22,092 nucleotides of DNA from Reticulitermes lucifugus (taxonomy: Eukaryota > Arthropoda > Insecta > Blattodea > Rhinotermitidae), in assembly GCA_026260175.1 (NCBI GenBank), contig JAKCWW010008688.1:1-22092 (forward strand), in the 5' to 3' direction. A model generated the notes under the pieces. The model was not told where the DNA came from, did no database searches, and saw only the letters and a program-made list of their open reading frames with translations. The first letter of the stretch is position 1. Every line of letters begins with the position of its first letter. Positions 16,680-22,092 of this stretch are shown one piece after another. Position numbers and translations under genes: made by a program.

Positions 16680-16795
16680 CAGACCCAAGGCCGGTCTGGA
16701 CGGAACGGAAAATCTCTCCCCCACCGGGATTCGATCCCCGGACCGTCCTGCCCGTAGCGAGTCGCTGTACCGACTACGCTATCCCGGTCCCCCAG
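16680..16795 (-). mobile_element. tRNA-derived SINE head, minus, second of an inverted pair
   Basis: On the minus strand, GACCGGGATAGCGTAGTCGG (box A) and GGGGATCGAATCCCG (box B) are both near-consensus at tRNA-like spacing, followed by GTGGGGGAGAGATTTTCCGT, TCCGTCCAGACCGGCCTTGG. Only about 115 bases are present, so the 3' body is missing. It faces the plus-strand copy tail to tail. The frames at 16634-16872 on the plus strand are its antisense. Confidence 0.82.
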
Positions 16796-16843
16796 CCCCC
16801 CAGGACGATGTGTATGTAGTCCGGTCTATACTGTCGATATGTT

Positions 16844-16920
16844 CTGATGAAGGAGGCAACAGATTCCTCTGAAACGTCGGTAAATATCGCTAGGCACGTC
16901 GTCATACACCGCGATATTCG
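16844..16920. repeat. dispersed 'GAAACGTC' repeat, copy E (partial)
   Basis: CTGATGAAGGAGGCAACAGA, TTCCTCTGAAACGTCGGTAA, ATATCGCTAGGCACG. On the minus strand this reads LAIFTDVSEESVASFIRT, a string I recall as frequent in arthropod repeat translations. It shares the CTGAWGA...GAAACGTC head with copies A and D but diverges afterwards. Confidence 0.6.
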
Positions 16921-17460
16921 GGACGTATTTTGAAGACAACTGTAACAGCGCGACACTGTGAATGTTGATAGATATGTGTCGTGACTTAGAGGGATACGTC
17001 GTAAAGTCTTCAGCCAACTTGTGCACAGTATGTCGAAACTCGTTTTTATGTGTAGGTATTTTAAAGTGTTCTTCAAAGTTTGCTCGCTTCGTAAGACACG
17101 CGGTCTGTATCAGCTGAGTTATGTATCACGAGCAGTGCGACACTGAAGCATGAAGCACGATGTGGTTTGAGTGTCGTGTCGCTAAACTCAACACGTTCAG
17201 TGCTGGAGCGTATTATTCTGAATGACGTCATGACATCAGATATAATTTCTTGTGTGATTTCTGTGCTGATGAGGTACTTTTGCCCTCCTGCCTCCGTAAG
17301 TTGATTTTTTCCTGGTAACTAGTATTTATTTTGTGAATATGACAAGGAGAGTAAGGCAGCGCTAAGGCTATTTTTGTAACCAGAATGAGGTACAAAACAA
17401 TAACATGAAAATTGATGACAAATTCTTCAAAAACTTAAGGGAAAAATTAAAATATTGTTT
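16921..17460. other. unassigned
   Basis: No gene or matched repeat. CGACACT-containing words occur several times (16952, 17137, 17170), but no clear unit emerges. Confidence 0.45.
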
Positions 17461-17510
17461 CGCTAACGCCATAGAGTAGAATCATTCTTGAGAAGCTATC
17501 GTGGCGGGAT
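17461..17510 (-). pseudogene. LINE extreme C-terminal scrap
   Basis: On the minus strand it reads HDSFSRMILLYGVS, matching the 'GSFSR..LLHGVS' extreme C-terminus also seen at 17676-17716 and 7123-7160. It is about 200 bases from the better copy and diverged from it, so it is probably a separate insertion. Confidence 0.55.
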
Positions 17511-17675
17511 TTCTGTGGTTTTATTCAGTTCTTCCAGACATTTCTGAATATTCATAGTCCCTCAGATTGGGCCAAAATTATTTCCTTCTAAATTTGTTCC
17601 AGTTCGTCGTACACTAATTGTCTGAGCTACTGACAGCGCCTTTAAATCAGGGGTGCACAAATTCTTGGCGACTAA

Positions 17676-18195
17676 CTGACGCTATGGTGCAGAGTCATTC
17701 TTGAAAAGCTGATAGTTTTCCCTCCCTATTCAAGAAATTCCTCGCATTTTATGTAACCCGAAGATTCATCACCGTGTTCACAAGAGCATGCTACTGATCT
17801 GTATCCTGAGTCATATGAATGCAGTCCACGCGCATCCGTCCTATTTCTTTAAAAATCCGTTTTAATATTATCTTTCCGTCTATGTCAGGGCTTTCCAAGC
17901 GGTCTGTTTAGTTTTCCCCACCAAAACTCTGTATGCATTTCTCTTCTCCCCCACACGTATGGCATGCTCCGCCCATCCCATTGTTCTAATATTTGACCAA
18001 GAGTACGTATTATGACGTTCCCCATCGTGCAGTTTTTGAAGCCTTCTGTTTCGTCATCCCTCTTAGGCCCACACTTTATCTCCAGTACCCTGTTGTCTAA
18101 CCTGTGTCCTTATCTCACTGTGAGAGACCAAGTGTCACACCCATGCAAGGAAACAGGCACAATTATACTTTTGTATATTTTAGCCTCTGCGGGCT
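17676..18195 (-). pseudogene. non-LTR retrotransposon ORF2 tail, longest copy
   Basis: Minus-strand reading from about 18190 gives KIYKSIIVPVSLHGCDTWSL, TVR, stop, GHRLDNRVLEIKCGPKRDDE, TEGFKNCTMG, then (shifted frame) a decayed WAGHVAR region, GRREMHTEFWWGKLNRPLGK, and at the far end MNLRVT, stop, NARNFLNREGKLSAF. These match, in order, the family segments KIY.T.I.PV.LYGCETWSLTLRE, RLRVFENRVLRRIFGPKRDE, GEWRRLHNEEL, VLVGKPEG..PLGRP, MNLRVPQNAGKFL and GSFSR. At about 520 bases it is the most extended copy here, yet it lacks the RT catalytic domain (5' truncation) and is broken by stops and frameshifts. Confidence 0.85.
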
Positions 18196-18440
18196 AGGCA
18201 AATGATTCTGGACCAAAGAGTAGCAAGCATTCCCATGATTTACCAATAGTCTCTTTATTTGTTCATAGACGGAATGGCAGCAATTCGAAGTTGTGTTCAT
18301 TGAGGTATGAAGCGCACATTAAAGCCCAGAAATGTATTGTGCTTTGGGTTCAGAATTGAAGTTCCTGTCTTGTGCCTGAAAACGTAAAAATCAAAATAAC
18401 ATAACATGAAGTATGACTTTATCTGTTGGTTGGTGTGGCT
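18196..18440. other. unassigned
   Basis: No gene or repeat is recognised. Confidence 0.45.
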
Positions 18441-18563
18441 GTTAGACTTTGTATCTTACTGTAAGAGCAAAGTCAGACTTTGTGTCTTAGGTAACGGCAC
18501 AGTCAGATTTTTTCTCTTACTGTGAGCGCAATGCTAGACTCTGTCTCTCACTGTTGGGACGAA
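18441..18563 (+). repeat. degenerate ~31-bp tandem repeat, four copies
   Basis: Units begin at 18441, 18472, 18502 and 18533, each reading approximately GTYAGACTYTGTSTCTYACTG followed by TRAGMGCAA. Copies differ at several positions, so this is an old minisatellite, unlike the homogeneous array at 10640. Confidence 0.85.
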
Positions 18564-19095
18564 GTTTCAATTAGAAAATCTTTGCAAAGCTAATCGTATA
18601 TGAAAGATAATATTAATGTGGATGTATATTGTGCTGTTGCTTGGCTGTAATAATTCCAGCGTTTCTGCATGAAGAATTTGATATTGTAATGAATATGAAC
18701 GGGAAATATTTCTGTACTGAAACGAACTTTAATGATCTTTATTCGTTGAACTTTTAACCAAACAGCTGTGTTTACGTCATTGTCAGATTTTTTTTCTTCA
18801 GATGAATGAGCTGGCATTCATTTCCCCACTTAACCTCACGATAAATGAAGGCGACTCTGATTTACTGATTATTCTTTTGAACCTGCGTTTTGTGCCTATC
18901 GGTAAATTTAATTTTTTTTTCATGTGTGTATATTGGTGTGTGTGTGTGTTTGTGTCACTGATAAGAGAAAGTCACATCCGTTGGCATATCACGTGTGTGG
19001 TTTAGTATGTTTGTACACGCCGAACGTTTATATTATGTCCACTGGCTCAGATGCTTCTTCACCTCTGAAACTCTTAGACTGATTTCGATGACCTT
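18564..19095. other. unassigned, short TG run
   Basis: A short TG microsatellite lies at 18931-18955. Open frames 18590-18817 (-) and 18802-19005 (+) lack motifs. Confidence 0.45.
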
Positions 19096-19287
19096 ATGCT
19101 ATGGTATGTTATGTTATATTGTGTTATTATGTTATGCTATGGTATGTTATATTGTGTTATTATATTATGGTATGTTATGTTGTGTTATGTTACGTTATTT
19201 TATGTTATTTCATGTATGTTGTGTTATGTTATGTTATTTCATGTATGTTGTGTTATGCTATTTTATGTTAATGTTGTGTTATGTGTG
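19096..19287. repeat. TTATG/TATGT-type microsatellite, imperfect
   Basis: Imperfect repeats of TTATG, TTATGC, TTATAT and TTGTG over ~190 bases. It creates the M-L-C-Y-V rich frames at 18995-19414 and 19096-19290, which are not genes. Confidence 0.92.
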
Positions 19288-19382
19288 TAATAATAACATT
19301 TTACTTTGGACCCTGTCTGTCCAAAGATCCCTGGTGTACACGTGTAATATTAAAAATCGCAAAAAATTACTCTTGCGAAATA

Positions 19383-19556
19383 CAGTCGAACCCGGTTATA
19401 ACGACATCGGTTAATGCGACACCTCGTCTATAGCGTCACATATTCTGAGGTACCAATCAGTTCCTCACTGTTAACCTAAAACTATACTCCTCGGTTATAG
19501 CAGCACTCGTTTATAACGACACAAAATATTCTTGGCGTTATAACCGAGTTCGACTG
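19383..19556. mobile_element. complete 174-bp pogo/Tc1-like MITE
   Basis: The left end CAGTCGAACCCGGTTATAAC and the reverse complement of the right end, CAGTCGAACTCGGTTATAAC, form TIRs of about 21 bases with one mismatch. TA dinucleotides flank both sides (19381-19382 and 19557-19558), as expected for Tc1/mariner/pogo insertion at TA. Interior words CTCGGTTATAGC and CGTTTATAACGAC look like subterminal repeats. No transposase is encoded, so mobilisation would need one in trans. A truncated second copy lies at 9923-10035. Confidence 0.93.
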
Positions 19557-19558
19557 TA

Positions 19559-20049
19559 TTTGTAAATTAGATAGACCTACATTTGGCGGCCGTTTTTATC
19601 GTTTTTGTGTTCTTTTCAGGTGAGTTTTCTGATGGATTGCTTTCAATGTGGAGTACAGTGTCCATGTCAGCGACGTGTGTGGTGAGCTCGAACGTAAACA
19701 CACACACATATATATATATATATATGTAGCCTGTGTGTAGCCTAAATACTTATCTATTAAAGTGATAGACTTTGTGGTGACATCAGTTATCTTAATTTGT
19801 TGTGATTAGATAAGGACGTTCAGTGCCAGATGTGCACGTGATGTATTGCACGTCCTCCAGTTATAAATGCCGTCGACATTAATTCTTATATAACAAATGC
19901 TTCGTGGTTTAGCAGAGATGTCGAAAACTCTGGCATGCGGAGTGATTTTTGTCGCCATGCCGCTGGGACAGTGAACACTTCAAGGGTATTCTGTCCCCAT
20001 TAATATAGTACCAGTTGTTTGGTGAATGGATTTAATCGTCTGGATAGAC
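19559..20049. other. unassigned, with (CA)n(TA)n microsatellite
   Basis: 19697-19726 is ACACACACAC followed by about nine TA units. Otherwise no gene or repeat is recognised. Confidence 0.5.
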
Positions 20050-20520
20050 GTGAGTGTTCAGCCTCACGCCCTGGCCGCTTTACGCTCTGAGAAAAAGCCC
20101 CCTGTAACAAATGAATAGGAAGCTGGATGAGCCCCAGAGGCGGTCGGGACGGTTTGGAGAATAATTATATTTGTTTCTTTTGCCGGCGGTCGAACCCTGG
20201 ATCGTCCAGCCCATAGGCATAACTTGGGGGGGGGGTGCAAGGGTGGCAAATGCCCCTGTAGTATTTTTCTACCTAAGAATAGTGTTTTTGCTACTGATTT
20301 GAAGGGGGGCAAGTAAAAAATATAAATATTTGCAGAACGATTGTTTGGGTGGTGTAAAGCCAGAAAACGAATGATAGCCTGCGTTTTACGCGCCACAGAA
20401 TAGAGACATCCAAGTTCCTAATACCCATGGACGATTTTGCCCCCCCCCTAATGTTATTAGCCAAGTTACGCCTATGCTCCAGCCCACAGCCTAGGTACCA
20501 TACCAACTGCACTAGAAACA
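20050..20520 (-). mobile_element. tRNA-derived SINE, minus, split by an insertion
   Basis: The minus-strand body (CAGCTTCCTATTCATTTGTT, GAGCGTAAAGCGGCCAGGGC, GTGAGGCTGAACACTCACG) occupies about 20050-20160. Box B (CCAGGGTTCGACC) is at 20188-20200. The head, with box A-like GCAGTTGGTATGGTACC (20494-20510), lies on the far side of a 265-bp insertion. Removing 20213-20477 and one TCCAGCCC copy restores a continuous tRNA-like region (box B, CCAGCCCACAGCCTAGG, box A). Confidence 0.83.
20213..20477. mobile_element. 265-bp G-rich-TIR MITE with 8-bp TSD
   Basis: TCCAGCCC is duplicated immediately on both sides (20205-20212 and 20478-20485). The ends CATAGGCATAACTTGGGGGG and, reverse complemented, CATAGGCGTAACTTGGCTAA are inverted repeats for ~16 bases, with long G/C runs just inside both ends (20226-20235 and 20440-20449). 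An 8-bp duplication points to the hAT superfamily. Similar 'ATAGGCGTAACTTGGGGG' ends are, from memory, common in animal genomes. No transposase is encoded. The minus frames at 20064-20596 are chance. Confidence 0.88.
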
Positions 20521-21712
20521 TAAAACTGAAAGTAACGTAACCCAAATTTCGGTAATGACATCCTGTTGAAGGTAGACGTAATTTTGATTCTGCCATGTCT
20601 CCGTTGTACGCATTTGTAATTAAAATTTTATCCTAACGCCGGCGTCCGTCTTGCCTTCAACAACGTCTTTAAGACTGATTACGAGGACGATGGTCACGAG
20701 ATACTGACAGGTGCGCCTGCGTCTACAAAGTGTGAAAAGTAAAATATTAAATCGAATTTAAAAATGCTTATAATCCCTCACTTCCCTTAAGCTAACTCAA
20801 TATGGCGTAGCTTAATGCAACCTCACCAGAGTCGGAGTTAGGAAATCCACCACTGGACACAGCCCTGACAGGTACATCTAATCTTCCACTACTGTAAAAC
20901 TTGCATTCCCAAGATTCTTCTTGGCGCAGTGCTTCCATCTGTTTCTTGTTCTTCCGAGTTGCAGAATTTCAAGATACTTCTCCATGCCCAGGTCTAGTGT
21001 AGGATGTCGCCGTTAACAGTGGCCGGTCTTTGTAAGGCGCGTGTGGCATTTGGTTTTCCGAACCTTTGTTTAAGATTTCGAATCCCTCTTGGTTCAAGGA
21101 TTCTGATATGTTGTTTTGTCCTTTGTCCTTGCGATTAGTCGATCCAACGTTCAGGGCGTCCTGACCATCGTATAAGGCTTAATTATTTCAGAATTATTTC
21201 CGTATGGGTATAACCATGACCTGTATCGTTAACTTCTTATACTTACCATCGTCTGGTATGTTAAGGTAATAATATTCATAAAACACTACTTTTCGGGGAC
21301 AACATCGGTCTGTTGCGCGTCGTCGTCGTTGTTATCGTCATCGTCATCTATTATCATCATTATCACCACCACCACCGCTACCACCACAAGCACAAACATC
21401 CAGTGGAAAGAAGATATTTACATTGCCACTGCTTAAGATGCTTCATCATATGTTTAGTGACATTTGCTTTTTCGCTGTTTTTAAGAACATAACGTGTTTA
21501 CTGATTTGGTTCTGGTTTTGTGTTATTAATGTGATTCTTTTATGGTACGGTGTTTCAGAAACACACCCTGAAGACGGTGATCGATCCTGTCCCCGAATTG
21601 TAGTGTTGTATTAAGTTTATTATCTTAGTATATTAGGGTCTGATGTAACTTTTTCCATCGTCTAATAGTTATACGATGGAAGAAAGTCCATGAAGTTGGT
21701 GATCGTCTGTGT
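20521..21712. other. unassigned, with GTC/CAT/CAC microsatellite
   Basis: 21318-21390 is an imperfect trinucleotide run (CGTCGTCGTCGTTGTTATCG, then ATCATCATTATCACCACCAC). On the minus strand a short frame 20985-20878 reads MEKYLEILQLGRTRNRWKHC, AKKNLGNASFTVVED, stop. It is a basic, gene-like string that I do not recognise. The frame 21423-21614 has no motif. No exon is supported. Confidence 0.45.
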
Positions 21713-21934
21713 TATAGCTTTTCAAACGGTGGTACGCGGACGGTCGCCTAGTAGTACGCGAAGAAATTTAGGAATTATTTGTTGTAGTAATTAAAATTTA
21801 CAAATGTTATTTGTTTTAAATGTGTTGAAATGTAGAGAAGAAGTTTATAAATCATATACCAAGATACTATTTCATTGTTGGAATATAAATACAAACTCTC
21901 CTCTGTCGTCTAATCGCGTTAAATTAGAAAATTC

Positions 21935-21983
21935 TTTCGCCGGTTGGCAGGTTTGAAGACTTCAAACCTGCCAACCGGCGAAA
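21935..21983. repeat. perfect palindrome, 24-bp arms, 1-base centre
   Basis: TTTCGCCGGTTGGCAGGTTT plus GAAG (21935-21958) is exactly reverse-complemented at 21960-21983 around a single A. It lies inside the putative hAT-type element. A spacer of one base makes it cruciform-prone, and the exactness implies a young origin. Confidence 0.95.
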
Positions 21984-22034
21984 CATCCCGGAAGACCAGT
22001 ATCCTGAAAGTAGGCATTAATATTTGCATTACCT

Positions 22035-22092
22035 AGTGGTACGCGTACATGTTTTGTATTGTGACAGTGGTACGTGTACATGTTTTGTATTG
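22035..22092 (+). repeat. 31-bp tandem duplication at window edge
   Basis: AGTGGTACGCGTACATGTTT TGTATTGTGAC (22035-22065) is followed by AGTGGTACGTGTACATGTTT TGTATTG with one substitution, still in progress at the last base. It may be the start of a longer array, or subterminal repeats of the element above. Confidence 0.85.

Larger units (their letters stand above)
21713..22092 (+). mobile_element. probable hAT-type element end, running off the window
   Basis: TTTTCAAACGGTGGTACGCG followed by CTAGTAGTACGCGAAGAAAT (21719-21765) resembles the familiar hAT-type end 'TTCTCAAACTGTGGTACGCG...CTAGTGGTACGCGAAG'. Near the right edge, CCTAGTGGTACGCGTACATG appears in the opposite sense, as the other end of such an element would. 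The interior is AT-rich with no open frame, suggesting a non-autonomous copy. The true ends and target duplication cannot be seen because the window stops. Confidence 0.5.

Noticed and set aside
16405-16795. Functional tRNA genes
   Set aside because: A and B boxes are present, but no acceptor stem or anticodon arm could be paired, and the SINE body follows directly.
17647-17662. hAT end (CAGGGGTGCACAAA)
   Set aside because: A matching inverted end and 8-bp duplication were not found nearby.
18995-19414. 139-codon cysteine/methionine-rich frame
   Set aside because: Produced by the TTATG-type microsatellite and the start of the MITE.
20878-20985. 35-residue minus-strand peptide (MEKYLEILQLGRTRNRWKHC...)
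   Set aside because: Looks gene-like and basic, but it is too short, not recognised, and lacks splice or promoter support.

Overview
The window looks like non-coding nuclear DNA from a large, repeat-rich insect genome. The best guess is a blattodean (cockroach or termite) and possibly Periplaneta. That guess rests on recalled similarity only: the tRNA-derived SINEs, the non-LTR retrotransposon tails (GKPEG...PLGRP, SRRMxWAGHVARMG) and the 'EDGT..SRNVG..YQTTLRN' repeat resemble peptides I remember from conceptual translations of cockroach assemblies. No search was run. I found no intact host gene, no convincing exon with splice sites, no rRNA or functional tRNA gene, and no CRISPR array. Nearly all open frames are chance frames through repeats. 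This could be an intron or an intergenic interval.

Layout. 1-800 is unassigned. A plus-strand SINE lies at 803-1062 and a minus-strand one at 2005-2213. A trinucleotide array fills 2910-3320 and makes a meaningless poly-Leu frame on the minus strand. A non-LTR retrotransposon scrap at 3586-3685 runs straight into a dispersed repeat at 3686-3772. The decayed C-terminus of a mariner-type transposase sits at 4375-4640. Two copies of the same dispersed repeat are arranged head to head at 4673-4845. A perfect 22-bp palindrome lies at 5043-5090 and a ~98-bp-arm inverted repeat at 5621-5823. Retrotransposon tails follow at 5960-6230 (+) and 7123-7708 (-). The second is split by a 180-bp insertion with a 13-bp target duplication.

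8100-8870 is purine-rich. A SINE lies at 8940-9150, a TIR element at 9302-9520 and a truncated pogo-like MITE at 9923-10035. A 41-bp minisatellite fills 10640-10858. An inverted SINE pair lies at 11185-11572, and copies of an unclassified repeat at 11798-12235 and 13012-13300. A retrotransposon tail lies at 13487-13990 (-), a SINE at 14921-15125, and repeat scraps at 15294-15980. A second inverted SINE pair lies at 16405-16795. The most complete retrotransposon tail is at 17676-18195 (-). A degenerate 31-bp minisatellite, a TTATG-type microsatellite and a full pogo-like MITE (19383-19556, TA duplications) follow. A SINE at 20050-20520 is interrupted by a 265-bp TIR element with an 8-bp duplication. 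The window ends in what looks like a hAT-type element with a perfect 24-bp palindrome.

No genes work together here. The interest is structural: nested insertions with readable target duplications, three near-perfect fold-back sequences, two tail-to-tail SINE pairs, and short-TIR elements that can be delimited to the base or nearly so.
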